Shown here in pieces: positions 19,791 through 29,208 of a stretch of 64,000 nt of DNA. The DNA lies in the NCBI RefSeq assembly GCF_000518705.1, contig NZ_JAEC01000006.1:1-64000 (forward strand), written 5' to 3'. The notes under the pieces are model-generated. The model was given only the letters and a program-made list of their open reading frames with translations. It searched no databases and was not told the DNA's origin. The stretch comes from Shewanella colwelliana ATCC 39565 (GTDB lineage: Bacteria > Pseudomonadota > Gammaproteobacteria > Enterobacterales > Shewanellaceae). The position numbers and the translations under genes were made by a program. Numbering within the stretch: the first letter of the stretch is position 1; each line of letters begins with the position of its first letter.

Positions 19791-20498
19791 GTGAGTGAAA
19801 ATATAGAGAGACGGAGGTTCCTTAAATGTTTGGGAGCCGGCTCTTTGATACTAGCGCCCTTAGGGTGCACTTCGGTCAAAGAGGAGACCACCGATAGCAA
19901 TAAACCGCGCTATGGGATGGTGTTTGATCAAAATAAATGTGTGGGTTGTGGTGAATGTAAAGAGGCCTGTAATAAGGCCAATAACCTACCCGAAGGTAAG
20001 TCTCGTATGCTACTTGAGCAGCAATCGGGTGGCGTTGAGGGGCAGGTTTGTCCGCATTGTGGCAAGAGCAGTTGTGATTGTCAGCGTAAGTATGTGCGTG
20101 TTTCTTGTCAGCAGTGTCAGAACGCACCATGTGTCACGGTTTGTCCAACGGGGGCGGCTCACCGCGACCCAGAGACAGGTATTGTGACCATGGATGCTAG
20201 CAAGTGCGCAGGGTGTAAATACTGCATAGCAGCTTGTCCTTATGATGCACGCTATATCAATAAGGAAACAGACGTTGCCGACAATTGCGACTTTTGCCTG
20301 CACAGTAAATTGGCAAAAGGCGAACTACCAGCCTGTGTCCAGCAGTGTCGTTATGATGCGCTGATCTTTGGTGATCTGAATGATCCCAATTCCTACGTGA
20401 GCCGTCTGCTGGCGGTTAAAGACGCCGTTCGCATAAAGGCTCATTTCGGCACCGAGCCAAGTTTACGCTACATTCCTGTAGTGAAGTTGGGGGTATAA
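19791..20498 (+). CDS. sirC: 4Fe-4S protein, NrfC/MccC type (SirC)
   Basis: A 235-residue iron-sulfur electron-transfer subunit. The N-terminus has a twin-arginine-like signal (ERRRFLK followed by a hydrophobic stretch ending LAPLGC), suggesting export by Tat and perhaps lipid anchoring at the Cys. Cysteine groups CVGCGECKEAC, CPHCGKSSCDC, CQQCQNAPCVTVCP, CAGCKYCIAACP and CDFC...CVQQC fit four 4Fe-4S clusters of the DmsB/NrfC family. It should carry electrons from the NrfD-like protein to SirA. GTG 19791 is chosen because GGAGG stands 5 bases upstream; ATG 19779 has no such site. Confidence 0.9.
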   Translation: MSENIERRRFLKCLGAGSLILAPLGCTSVKEETTDSNKPRYGMVFDQNKCVGCGECKEACNKANNLPEGKSRMLLEQQSGGVEGQVCPHCGKSSCDCQRKYVRVSCQQCQNAPCVTVCPTGAAHRDPETGIVTMDASKCAGCKYCIAACPYDARYINKETDVADNCDFCLHSKLAKGELPACVQQCRYDALIFGDLNDPNSYVSRLLAVKDAVRIKAHFGTEPSLRYIPVVKLGV

Positions 20499-20501
20499 GA
20501 G

Positions 20502-21449
20502 ATGGATGGAACACTTGAATTCTCCATGGGCCTGTCGGATGGCATCGCATGGCCTTGGCCGATTGCCGTTTATCTATTTTTTGCTGGGATCTCTGGTGGC
20601 GCGTTGTCGGTGGCACTGTTTATCCGTTTTTACAAAAAACAGACGGTTAATACGCCATTTCTTAAAGCTTCGGCATTGGTCTCATTTATCACTATTGCAC
20701 TAGGGATGTTGTGCTTGGTGCTGGATTTAACCAACCCGCTATTTTTCTGGCGAATATTGGTTTACTACAACCTTAACTCAGTGATGTCGGTTGGGGTAAT
20801 AGCACTGTCGGCTTACATTCCTTTGGTGGCGTTAATTGCACTATTTGCATTGGAAGATGAGATTAAGCGAATACCTCTGCTACATCCACTGCTGCCGATT
20901 ATCGATAAGCTGCGTGGTGTCCGTCGTCCCAGCGAGATGTTAGTGCTGGTATTGGCGCTGTCGGTGTGTGCCTATACCGGCTTTCTCATCTCTGCATTGA
21001 TCCGCTTTCCGATCATCAATACATCGGTATTGCCAGCTTTGTTTGTGGCATCAGGATTGTCGGCGGGGGCTGCGGCAGCCAAGATGCTTGCAGTTGGCAT
21101 GTTTAAGGAAGATCTACACAGCCAAGATATGAAGATCTTACATGGTGCAGAGTGGCCAATTATGCTCGCTGAGGCGCTATTCCTGTTCATGATCATTATG
21201 TCATTGATGACAGGTAATGCGGGGGCGCAAAGCGCCTTTGAAGCCTTTCATTCTGGCACTTGGTCTATGGTGTTTTGGCTGGGCGTTGTTGGTCTGGGTT
21301 TTGGTGGGCCACTGCTGCTCAACTTCGCTACGGGTAAACAGTTTAGCCATTCGGCAAAGGCATTTTACTTGTCAGGTCTTTGTGCCGTGAGCGGCATGAT
21401 GTGTTTGCGTATGTTTATCCTCTATGCAGGGCAAAACTTCGCGATTTAA
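20502..21449 (+). CDS. sirD: NrfD-like menaquinol dehydrogenase membrane subunit (SirD)
   Basis: A 315-residue polytopic membrane protein of the NrfD/PsrC family with eight or so hydrophobic segments. The N-terminal pattern GLSDGIAWPWPIAVYLFFAGISGGA is typical of the family. NrfD-like proteins oxidise menaquinol and pass electrons to their FeS partner, here encoded 3 bases upstream. This fits the report that sulfite reduction in S. oneidensis needs menaquinone but not CymA. Confidence 0.92.
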   Translation: MDGTLEFSMGLSDGIAWPWPIAVYLFFAGISGGALSVALFIRFYKKQTVNTPFLKASALVSFITIALGMLCLVLDLTNPLFFWRILVYYNLNSVMSVGVIALSAYIPLVALIALFALEDEIKRIPLLHPLLPIIDKLRGVRRPSEMLVLVLALSVCAYTGFLISALIRFPIINTSVLPALFVASGLSAGAAAAKMLAVGMFKEDLHSQDMKILHGAEWPIMLAEALFLFMIIMSLMTGNAGAQSAFEAFHSGTWSMVFWLGVVGLGFGGPLLLNFATGKQFSHSAKAFYLSGLCAVSGMMCLRMFILYAGQNFAI

Positions 21450-21512
21450 TCACTCTTATCCCCTCTCTTTAATATGTGATTGAGAGGGGATACTGCGACA
21501 TTTGGAGCTTTA

Positions 21513-22001
21513 ATGAGAACCTTAGTTTTAATACTTTCTGTTGTATTTTTGATGTCAGGCTGCGGTGCAGCAGAGCCTGAGGTGAATGAGATTCAAGCCG
21601 TTACCATTGGCGATCATGATCGCTGCCATATGTGTGGCATGATGGTCAAAAAATATCCCGGACCTAAGGGGGTTATTGCGCTCAACAGCAATAGCATTAG
21701 CCCAAGTTTTTGTTCAACTCGCGACATGTTTATGTTTGCGCTTCAGCCAGAAAACCAGCGTCAGGTGAAACACCTCTATGTTCATGACATGGGTAAGACA
21801 GATTGGGAACACCCTGAAGATGTGCACTTTATCGATGCCACCAAAGCTTGGTATGTCTATGGTACCAGCCGTAAAGCGGTAATGGGCAGTGCTGTGGCCC
21901 CCTTCTCAACCCGCAGTGACGCTGAGGCTTTTGCCAAGGAGTTTGGTGGGGCGGTACTCGACTATGATCAAATCACTTTGCCGCTGTTGTCTGGCGAGTA
22001 A
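21513..22001 (+). CDS. nosL: NosL-like copper-binding lipoprotein
   Basis: A 162-residue outer-face lipoprotein of the NosL family. The signal peptide ends in a lipobox (LMSGC), and the mature protein has HMCGMMV (about residues 39-45), the Cu(I)-binding Cys/Met cluster of NosL. The start is ATG 21513 after GGAG; a longer frame from 21480 has no ribosome site. NosL normally supplies copper to N2O reductase, but no nosZ or nosR is present here. In this operon it probably supplies Cu(I) for SirA. Confidence 0.9.
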   Translation: MRTLVLILSVVFLMSGCGAAEPEVNEIQAVTIGDHDRCHMCGMMVKKYPGPKGVIALNSNSISPSFCSTRDMFMFALQPENQRQVKHLYVHDMGKTDWEHPEDVHFIDATKAWYVYGTSRKAVMGSAVAPFSTRSDAEAFAKEFGGAVLDYDQITLPLLSGE

Positions 22002-22007
22002 AGTGCG

Positions 22008-23384
22008 ATGAAGCCGATGTCATGGTCAAGCAGCTTACCTCTTTTGGTGGTGTTATTACTGCTTTGCTGGCCAGGCTTGCAGGCCTATGGCGACGACCAA
22101 ACCTTAAGTCAGGATGTTAGTCGTGGCAGTCTCAATTCAATCGGCAACGACTTTCATGGCACTTACCATAGTGTGAGCAGTGCTAGTGAGTTGACTTTGC
22201 AGTTGGCTCAGGCAGAAGCTGGTAGCACCATTGAGCTACAAGCCGGGCTCTACTCTGGGCATTTTGTTATAGATAAACGGCTGCATTTAGCTGCGCAACC
22301 TGGCGCAGTGATCGATGCACAAGGGCAGGGTACAGCCGTTAAGATTATGGCTGCGGGTGTCGTGGTGAGTGGTTTAACTGTGCGTAATTGGGGCCCAGAC
22401 CTGTATCAGAAAGACGCGGCGTTTCTCTTAAGTGAGGCCAGCGACAGCGTGCGCTTACTCAATAATCACTTAACGGGACCTGGTTTTGGTATCTATACCT
22501 ATCAGCTAAAAGATCTGCTGGTGCGGGATAATTATATCCGTGGCGATGCGAGGCTCGGTAAGCTTGATAGGGGGGATGGTATCCATCTATTGCGAGTCGA
22601 TAAGCCGCTGATCAGCGATAACCAGATTCATCATGTGCGTGATGGGGTTTATTTAGAGTCGGGCAGCGGCAGCCAAGTCTACGGCAATACCTTTACCGAG
22701 CAGCAATATGGTATTCACTACATGTATACCCAAGACGATGAGGCGATGGATAATCGTGCTTCTCACCTTGATGGGGGGTACGCGCTGATGAATGCCGAGG
22801 CAATAAACTTAGGGTATAACCGAGTATCACAAGCGCGTGAGTTTGGAGTGCTGCTCAACATGACCAACAATGCACGAATTCATGGTAATCAAATTGAGTT
22901 GGTCAGTGCGCCCGATGCAGCACTTGGCGATCTCTTTGCCCAAGGTAAGGGGCTTTTCATCTATGGGGCTCGCGACAATCAAATCTATGGCAACTACATT
23001 GCCGCTAATGACATAGGTATCGCGATGGCGTTGGGTGGTGAAGGTAATCAGGTTTATCAAAACCAATTTATCGATAACAGCACTCAAGTGCGTTATGTCG
23101 GTGAGCAGCAGGTAGAGTGGAGCCTGCATCAGCATGGTAATTTCTGGAGTGACTATCGCGGCTGGGATCTTAATGGTGATGCAGTCGGAGACAGTATTTA
23201 CCTTCCTAATGACCGCTTAGACCGATTATTTTGGCTCTATCCCGAGGCGAGTTTCTTAATGGAAAGCCCGGTGGTGAAGTTACTTAAGTGGGTGGATAGT
23301 CGCTTACAACTCAATAATTTAACAGGGGTGATGGACAGTTATCCGTTGATGAATCGTCAATCATTTTTGGAGGCTTCACAATGA
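22008..23384 (+). CDS. nosD: NosD-like periplasmic copper-maturation protein
   Basis: A 458-residue exported protein: signal peptide ending near LQAYG, then a right-handed beta-helix made of NosD/CASH repeats (repeated RDNYIRGD, SDNQIHHV, YGNTFTEQ, HGNQIELV, YGNYIAAN patterns, about residues 80-370). NosD works with the NosFY ABC transporter to mature the copper centre of N2O reductase. It starts 6 bases after nosL and overlaps nosF by 4 bases, so the four genes form one translationally coupled block. Confidence 0.92.
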   Translation: MKPMSWSSSLPLLVVLLLLCWPGLQAYGDDQTLSQDVSRGSLNSIGNDFHGTYHSVSSASELTLQLAQAEAGSTIELQAGLYSGHFVIDKRLHLAAQPGAVIDAQGQGTAVKIMAAGVVVSGLTVRNWGPDLYQKDAAFLLSEASDSVRLLNNHLTGPGFGIYTYQLKDLLVRDNYIRGDARLGKLDRGDGIHLLRVDKPLISDNQIHHVRDGVYLESGSGSQVYGNTFTEQQYGIHYMYTQDDEAMDNRASHLDGGYALMNAEAINLGYNRVSQAREFGVLLNMTNNARIHGNQIELVSAPDAALGDLFAQGKGLFIYGARDNQIYGNYIAANDIGIAMALGGEGNQVYQNQFIDNSTQVRYVGEQQVEWSLHQHGNFWSDYRGWDLNGDAVGDSIYLPNDRLDRLFWLYPEASFLMESPVVKLLKWVDSRLQLNNLTGVMDSYPLMNRQSFLEASQ

Positions 23385-24346
23385 GCGAACTAGAGCCGGC
23401 GGTGCGACTAGCTGGGGTGAGCCATCATTTTGCCGAGCAGCGAGTGTTACATGATGTAGAGCTGGTATTAGCACGAGGCACAACACTCGCCTTGCTAGGC
23501 CATAATGGAGCGGGTAAGTCGACCCTGATGAAGATGATATTGGGCTTGATCTCTCCAGCGCAAGGCCAGGTTGAGGTGCTTGGGCAAAGGTTACAGTGCG
23601 GTGAACGACCCACCTCAATTGGCTACTTGCCAGAAAATATTAATTTTTACGATAAGCTCACGGGTCATGAAGTGCTCAGTTATTTTGCGGCACTCAAAGG
23701 CGAGCGTTCAACACGAGTGAGCCAATTGATTGAGGAGTTCGGCCTAGGTTATGCGCAGCATAAGCCCGTAAAAAGTTACTCGAAAGGGATGAAGCAGCGA
23801 TTGGGTTTTGCCCAAGCCATTATTGCCCAACCCAAACTGCTACTGCTCGACGAGCCGACCGTTGGTTTAGACCCGCAGGCATCGCAGTTTCTCTATAGCA
23901 AGGTAAATCAATTACGGGATCAAGGATGTGCGGTCATTATCTGCACCCACGAGCTGAATCTAGTGGAGCCCCATTTGGATGTTGCCATGATGCTCGGTCG
24001 TGGCAGGTGCTTAGCCTTTGGCTCACTCGCGCAGTTGCTAGCGCAGAGCGAGCTAGGTGTTCAGATAACATTTAACGCCATAGAGAGCGTGGTGTCCAAG
24101 CATGCTCCTTTAGCTGAGTTTTATCATCAAGGCGATTTACGCTGCTCTATCAGCCAGCGAGCATGGCTCATTCAATACCTTACTCGCGAATGTGGAATTT
24201 TTGACTTTGATATAAAAAATCCATGTTTGGCAGACATTTATAACGAAAAAATGACACAGATGCAGTCTTGTAATGAACAAGGCCTCAGTTTCACATCATC
24301 GATCTCATATTCATCCAATTGGAGTCTGAACAATGTTACCCCATGA
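23381..24346 (+). CDS. nosF: NosF-like ABC transporter ATP-binding protein
   Basis: A 321-residue ABC ATPase. Walker A is GHNGAGKST (about residues 40-48), the signature is YSKGMKQRLG (about 132-141) and Walker B LLLLDEP (about 153-159). The C-terminal extension past residue 210 is typical of NosF/CcmA-like proteins. It overlaps nosD by 4 bases and nosY by 14, so the three are co-translated. It should energise the NosY permease during copper-site assembly. Confidence 0.92.
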   Translation: MSELEPAVRLAGVSHHFAEQRVLHDVELVLARGTTLALLGHNGAGKSTLMKMILGLISPAQGQVEVLGQRLQCGERPTSIGYLPENINFYDKLTGHEVLSYFAALKGERSTRVSQLIEEFGLGYAQHKPVKSYSKGMKQRLGFAQAIIAQPKLLLLDEPTVGLDPQASQFLYSKVNQLRDQGCAVIICTHELNLVEPHLDVAMMLGRGRCLAFGSLAQLLAQSELGVQITFNAIESVVSKHAPLAEFYHQGDLRCSISQRAWLIQYLTRECGIFDFDIKNPCLADIYNEKMTQMQSCNEQGLSFTSSISYSSNWSLNNVTP

Positions 24347-25181
24347 GCTTACAGTATGGCGTGGCCCTGTAATGATTATTGCCGCTAAAGAGATCAAAGA
24401 CAGTTTACGTAATCGCTGGGTTACGGTTATCTTTGCCATTTTTATGTTATTAGCGCTCAGTGTCACCTTTGCAGGGAGCGCAGTATCAGGCACGTTATCG
24501 TTTCCTGCGCTAGCCAGTGTGATCACTAGCTTGTCGACAGTATCTGTATTCATTATTCCCCTTGCGGCAATTTTACTTAGCTATGATGCGTTTGTCGGGG
24601 AGGAGGAAGCGGGCACCATGCTACTGTTGCTGAGTTACCCATTGACTAAGCGACAGATTTTCATGGGTAAATTTGTTGCCCATAGTGCAATCATGGTCAC
24701 TGCTATTACCATCAGTTTCGGTCTTAGCGCCGCTATTTTATTAGGCTTTGGTGATGGCTATCTTTGGGGGAAGACCTTGAGTGCGTTCGGACAATTTATT
24801 TTAAGCAGTAGCTTGCTTGCCGTCACTTTTATTCTTATCAGTTATCTGGTTAGCGTAAGGTCGAGTGAGAAGGCTAAAGCGGTGGGCAGCCTGTTGTCGA
24901 TCTGGTTTAGTTTAGTGTTAATTTATGACCTGATTTTGCTGGCGCTGCTTGTTGCCGATCTGGGGAGCACGGCGCAAGTAATCGTTAATGCCATGATGTT
25001 GCTTAACCCTACCGATATTTACCGTGCCATTAACCTTTTTTCAACGGGCACACAGTTTGGCGGTGTGGCCTTGCTGACTAAATCGAGTTTGAGCAGTGGT
25101 CTGCTATATATGTTGTTATCGATTTGGGTCGTGTTGCTGGCATGGTTATCCCAACGTGCCTTTGCACGTAAAGCGATTTAG
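24333..25181 (+). CDS. nosY: NosY-like ABC transporter permease
   Basis: A 282-residue membrane protein of the ABC-2 type permease group with six hydrophobic segments. The segment IIAAKEIKDSLRNRWV at the N-terminus and YDAFVGEEEAGTMLLLLSYPLTKRQI are typical for NosY. ATG 24333 overlaps nosF by 14 bases; ATG 24372 would also fit the family start and cannot be excluded. It ends the rightward sir operon. A weak hairpin without T-run at 25198-25223 follows. Confidence 0.88.
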   Translation: MLPHELTVWRGPVMIIAAKEIKDSLRNRWVTVIFAIFMLLALSVTFAGSAVSGTLSFPALASVITSLSTVSVFIIPLAAILLSYDAFVGEEEAGTMLLLLSYPLTKRQIFMGKFVAHSAIMVTAITISFGLSAAILLGFGDGYLWGKTLSAFGQFILSSSLLAVTFILISYLVSVRSSEKAKAVGSLLSIWFSLVLIYDLILLALLVADLGSTAQVIVNAMMLLNPTDIYRAINLFSTGTQFGGVALLTKSSLSSGLLYMLLSIWVVLLAWLSQRAFARKAI

Positions 25182-25374
25182 TCAGTCCATCCCGCAGGCA
25201 GATCTTTTGTGTAACAAATCTGCGCTATGCCTCACACTCTCTGACTTTTCTCTGTTTGATGAGGAGCAAATTGAGTAAGTTATCACAGTAAGTTGTGCAG
25301 GTAATAACTAAAATCTTCAATGATAATAACAAGATATTTCTAATGTATGCATATAGAAATGACAGAGGTGTAAG

Positions 25375-26658
25375 GTGGTTAAAGTTACTCCATATCTGGA
25401 GTTCGATGATGAAGCGCAACAGCTTTTCGACCGTACCTGTAGTGAGACGGTTCATTTAACCTTTTCAGAATCGGCGATTTTGGCACATTTGTTGACCATG
25501 CCAGACGCTATTTGCGATAAAGACTTGTTATTACAGGTTGGATGGCCAGACCGCGTGGTGGCTGCAACGTCGCTAACACAGTGCATCAGTACGCTGCGTA
25601 GAAAGCTCGAACCCTACCCTGAAATTCAATTGAAGACTATTGCCAGACGCGGTTACCAGCTGCATGTGTCGGCAAAATCCCATGTGACCATGCTGGCGGT
25701 TAATGATGCTGAATCAATAAAAGATGCATTGATTGATGTGTCATTGATGGTCAAAATCGGCGGCATTTTAGTGTTGCTTGGTATCATAGCAACGCTTTGG
25801 TATGGTAGTGACTATCATCAAGTGATGAAGCAGACGGGACATTGGCAAGCGGATAAGAGTATCGACCTAAATATTGGTGGCACGACGCGGCCGTTGACGC
25901 TTATCTATCCTCGTGATGAGCAAAGTTTACATCCTTCTATGTGGCAAAAGCATATTGCTCCTGAGACAAACAAGATCGTCGGCATGGATGCATTCAATGG
26001 CTTTGCGCTGACTGATGGCAACCACTATTCGGTTGCCACTTGTCCACCAGATGCTGCAGGTAATTGTGTTGGTGAGCACATTATTAATCTTACCGCCACG
26101 GACCTCGCCCCGGCAGGGCTAGACATGCAACAATTTATGGCGTTGAGTGAGTTGATGGAAAATAGAATTCGTTTTAATCGAATACTTATCCCTGCTACTG
26201 CGTCAGACAGTGCCGACTTAGTCGAGCATCATTATCATGGCGATATCTACTTCCCCGTGGCTAATGAATTGCTGGTACGGGCAGATATGAGTATCTCTAT
26301 GGTGTATGAAAAACCGTTAAGCGGTAAGTTTTACTCTAGCGCCTGCATTACCGATCAAGACTGTATGACCACGCCAATCAAGTATCAGGTACGAGGTATA
26401 TTTGAGCAATACCGACAGCAGATTGGTGAACTTGACGTCGATGTATTCCATGTCAAAGTGCAACAAAAGGATTTGATAAAACCGGATGTTGTTAGCGACT
26501 CGGCGATGCATTTTTATCGAGAGATCCGTAAGCATAATATTCGTGATGAAGAGCTGTTTTATTACCGTATCTACACAGATAAGGAGACGGCTGTTTGGGT
26601 GGTGCCGTTACTTGGTAACCTGATCACTTGGACAAAGTATGAAAAAGTTGCGTTATAG
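25375..26658 (+). CDS. ToxR-like membrane-bound winged-helix regulator
   Basis: A 427-residue one-component regulator. An OmpR-type winged helix fills about residues 20-98 (LLLQVGWPDRVVAATSLTQCISTLRRKL; IARRGYQL), one membrane segment lies at about 124-143, and the rest is periplasmic. The outer domain has four cysteines, at about 223, 231, 324 and 330 (CPPDAAGNC and CITDQDC), which could form disulfides or bind metal. The start is GTG 25375. It follows nosY by 193 bases on the same strand and is bounded by a terminator, so it is a strong candidate regulator of the sir genes, though this is inferred from position only. Confidence 0.85.
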   Translation: MVKVTPYLEFDDEAQQLFDRTCSETVHLTFSESAILAHLLTMPDAICDKDLLLQVGWPDRVVAATSLTQCISTLRRKLEPYPEIQLKTIARRGYQLHVSAKSHVTMLAVNDAESIKDALIDVSLMVKIGGILVLLGIIATLWYGSDYHQVMKQTGHWQADKSIDLNIGGTTRPLTLIYPRDEQSLHPSMWQKHIAPETNKIVGMDAFNGFALTDGNHYSVATCPPDAAGNCVGEHIINLTATDLAPAGLDMQQFMALSELMENRIRFNRILIPATASDSADLVEHHYHGDIYFPVANELLVRADMSISMVYEKPLSGKFYSSACITDQDCMTTPIKYQVRGIFEQYRQQIGELDVDVFHVKVQQKDLIKPDVVSDSAMHFYREIRKHNIRDEELFYYRIYTDKETAVWVVPLLGNLITWTKYEKVAL

Positions 26659-26670
26659 CCGCAGACAGTA

Positions 26671-26702
26671 AAAAGCCCTAACCGCTGGCGGTTAGGGCTT
26701 TT
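26671..26702. terminator. Strong bidirectional terminator
   Basis: AAAAGCCCTAACCGC and GCGGTTAGGGCTTTT form a near-perfect 15-base stem. It lies between the ToxR-like gene and the convergent fre gene. Confidence 0.9.
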
Positions 26703-26719
26703 ATGAAGCTGGCATTGAG

Positions 26720-27418
26720 TTATTTTATGAAGGCGAAGGCATCACCATATAGATGTTGCTCTTCTACACCAATAGTGCGGAACACTTCTCGTGCAGCACC
26801 CACCATATCGAAACGGCCTGCAATGTATATGTCGTAGCCGTTAAGGCTCACGAAATCTTGCTTTATCTGAGTAAGTAGGTTGGCTTGTTTACCTTCCCAA
26901 TCAGCGGTTGCTTCTTCGACAACCGGGACGAAATGGAGCCATGGATGAGCTTGATGCCATTGACGGGCAATAGATTCATAATACATCGCATCTTGATTAC
27001 GGCAGCCCCAATATAGGGTTGTTTCTACTGTTTGCCCCAGGGCAATTTGCTGCTCAACAATACTCTTAATGTAAGAGAAACCGGTACCTCCGGCGATTAA
27101 CAGACGAGGCCTGCGGCTATCGCTGCGCAGGTAGGCGTCACCACCGGGTGCTTCGATATCGATATACTCACTGTTTTGTAGCTTTTCGACCACTTGCATT
27201 GGGTAGCTCTCGCTAACCGCTGCGCCAATGTGCAACTCAATTTTTTCGGCATTAGGTGCTGAAGCAATTGAGAAAGGACGTTTATCTTTTTCACCCATTA
27301 CGACGCAAAGATATTGACCTGCTTTATAGTCAAAGCCGGTCTCAGGGGCTAATGTTACCTGGTAAACGGCATCATTAAAGGCAGTAACATGTTCTACTTT
27401 ACAGCGAATGGTGTTCAT
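26720..27418 (-). CDS. fre: NAD(P)H-flavin reductase
   Basis: A 232-residue flavin reductase of the ferredoxin-reductase superfamily. The flavin-binding RPFSIASAP (about residues 47-55), the pyridine-nucleotide motif LLIAGGTGFSYIKSI (about 106-120) and the C-terminal GDAFAFIK agree with Fre/LuxG. It reduces free FMN, FAD or riboflavin with NAD(P)H. Placement just downstream of ubiD is common in this group. GAAGG before the start is a good ribosome site and a hairpin (27431-27450) sits just ahead of it. Confidence 0.95.
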   Translation of the reverse strand: MNTIRCKVEHVTAFNDAVYQVTLAPETGFDYKAGQYLCVVMGEKDKRPFSIASAPNAEKIELHIGAAVSESYPMQVVEKLQNSEYIDIEAPGGDAYLRSDSRRPRLLIAGGTGFSYIKSIVEQQIALGQTVETTLYWGCRNQDAMYYESIARQWHQAHPWLHFVPVVEEATADWEGKQANLLTQIKQDFVSLNGYDIYIAGRFDMVGAAREVFRTIGVEEQHLYGDAFAFIK

Positions 27419-27559
27419 TAATTTTCCTTCTAGACCCCTCTTTGGGGGCTTGCTTTTACGCTTAATACTTGACTAATTATATCGGTTATTATGTCGCTTG
27501 GCGCTACTAAAAATTCAATATGTTAATTATGCTAAATATTTCAGTTGATTAGCGCCTAA

Positions 27560-29041
27560 TTACAGTGTTGGTGCATCATCGATACCCAACTCATCCCATA
27601 TTTTGTCGACCTTTTGTTTAATGGCCTCGTCCATCACGATAGGGGTGCCCCATTCGCGATCGGTTTCACCAGGCCACTTATTGGTAGCATCCATACCCAT
27701 TTTGGAACCTAAGCCTGCTACTGGTGAGGCAAAATCAAGGTAATCGATAGGAGTGTTGTCTATCATCACAGTGTCGCGTTTAGGGTCCATACGGGTGGTA
27801 ATTGCCCAAATGACATCATTCCAATCACGGCAATTAACATCTTCATCGACCACAACAATAAACTTGGTATACATAAACTGACGCAAGAACGACCAAGCGC
27901 CCATCATCACCCGTTTAGCATGACCTGGGTATTGCTTACGAATGGAGATCACCGCCATGCGATAAGAGCAGCCTTCAGGCGGTAGATAAAAGTCGATAAT
28001 TTCTGGGTATTGCTTACGTAATATCGGCACAAATACTTCATTGAGCGCCACACCTAGCATGGCTGGCTCATCGGGTGGACGGCCTGTATAGGTGCTGTGG
28101 TAGATGGCATCTTTGCGATGGGTAATATGGGTTACGGTAAACACAGGGAACTCATCGGTTTCATTGTAATAACCTGTATGGTCACCATAAGGGCCCTCTT
28201 CTGCCATCTCATTTGGATCGATATAACCTTCTAAGATAATTTCGCTGGTGGCAGGGACTTCAAGGTCGCAGCTAAGCGCCTTACAAACTTCGGTGCGCTC
28301 ACCACGGAGTAACCCTGCAAAAGCGTACTCACTCATAGAGTCTGGTACGGGGGTCACAGCACCTAAAATCGTCACGGGGTCGCTGCCTAGGGCTACAACC
28401 ACAGGGTAACGCTCACCTGGGTGTTTCTCTTTAAAATCTTTAAAGTCGAGTGCGCCACCGCGATGGTCAAGCCAGCGCATGATCAGCTTATCTTTGCCTA
28501 ACAGCTGCTGACGATAGATACCTAAATTTTGTCGTTTTTGACGTGGCCCCTTGGTGATGGTGAGTCCCCAAGTGACCAGTGGCGCGACATCTCCAGGCCA
28601 GCAATGTTGAATTGGCAGTTGGGTTAAATCGACATCATCACCTGTTAACACCACCTCTTGGCAAGGCGCATTGCGTACCGTTTTAGGTGGCATGTTCAGT
28701 GCTTGCTTAAACATTGGGATTTTAGCAATCGCATCTTTAAAACCACGAGGAGGCTCTGGCTCTTTCAAAAAGGCCAATAGCTCGCCTACATCGCGCAGTG
28801 CCAGTGGGTCTTCTTTGCCTAAGGCCATGGCAACACGCTTAGGTGTGCCAAATAAGTTGGCCAGCACGGGCATGGTTTTGCCAACAGGATTTTCAAACAG
28901 TAATGCAGGGCCCTTGGCACGCAAGACACGGTCGGCGATCTCTGTCATCTCTAAATGTGGATCGACAGCATAGCTAATACGTTTAAGTTCACCATTGCTT
29001 TCAAGGTGATCAATGAAACTGCGTAAATCCTTAAAACTCAT
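27560..29041 (-). CDS. ubiD: 3-octaprenyl-4-hydroxybenzoate carboxy-lyase
   Basis: A 493-residue UbiD decarboxylase of ubiquinone synthesis, using prenylated FMN made by UbiX. The N-terminus [22 protein letters not shown] and internal blocks [30 protein letters not shown] and [20 protein letters not shown] are characteristic. The start at 29041 matches the length of known UbiD; the longer frame to 29110 would add 23 atypical residues. It is divergent from the small secreted protein at 29209. Confidence 0.95.
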   Translation of the reverse strand: MSFKDLRSFIDHLESNGELKRISYAVDPHLEMTEIADRVLRAKGPALLFENPVGKTMPVLANLFGTPKRVAMALGKEDPLALRDVGELLAFLKEPEPPRGFKDAIAKIPMFKQALNMPPKTVRNAPCQEVVLTGDDVDLTQLPIQHCWPGDVAPLVTWGLTITKGPRQKRQNLGIYRQQLLGKDKLIMRWLDHRGGALDFKDFKEKHPGERYPVVVALGSDPVTILGAVTPVPDSMSEYAFAGLLRGERTEVCKALSCDLEVPATSEIILEGYIDPNEMAEEGPYGDHTGYYNETDEFPVFTVTHITHRKDAIYHSTYTGRPPDEPAMLGVALNEVFVPILRKQYPEIIDFYLPPEGCSYRMAVISIRKQYPGHAKRVMMGAWSFLRQFMYTKFIVVVDEDVNCRDWNDVIWAITTRMDPKRDTVMIDNTPIDYLDFASPVAGLGSKMGMDATNKWPGETDREWGTPIVMDEAIKQKVDKIWDELGIDDAPTL

Positions 29042-29208
29042 ATGGAAATACTCGTGCTGAGAAAAATGTGATATGGCGCGCACTATACCATTTTTGAGCG
29101 CTATTCCCAAATGACTTCAGTGGTCAGTTAGTGACAGTAGAGCCTTGCTTTGACCCTTAGTGGAATCGGCGTAAACTGGCAGGAATATTCACGGCGGGAA
29201 TAGGTGAT

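Noticed and set aside
19876-20303. Several overlapping Cys/Thr-rich ORFs inside the sirC gene
   Set aside because: Shadows of the cysteine-rich ferredoxin in other frames.
21513-25181. An N2O respiration operon
   Set aside because: No nosZ or nosR; the nos-like genes are continuous with the sir operon.
25198-25223. Terminator after nosY
   Set aside because: A weak interrupted stem without a T-run; not convincing.
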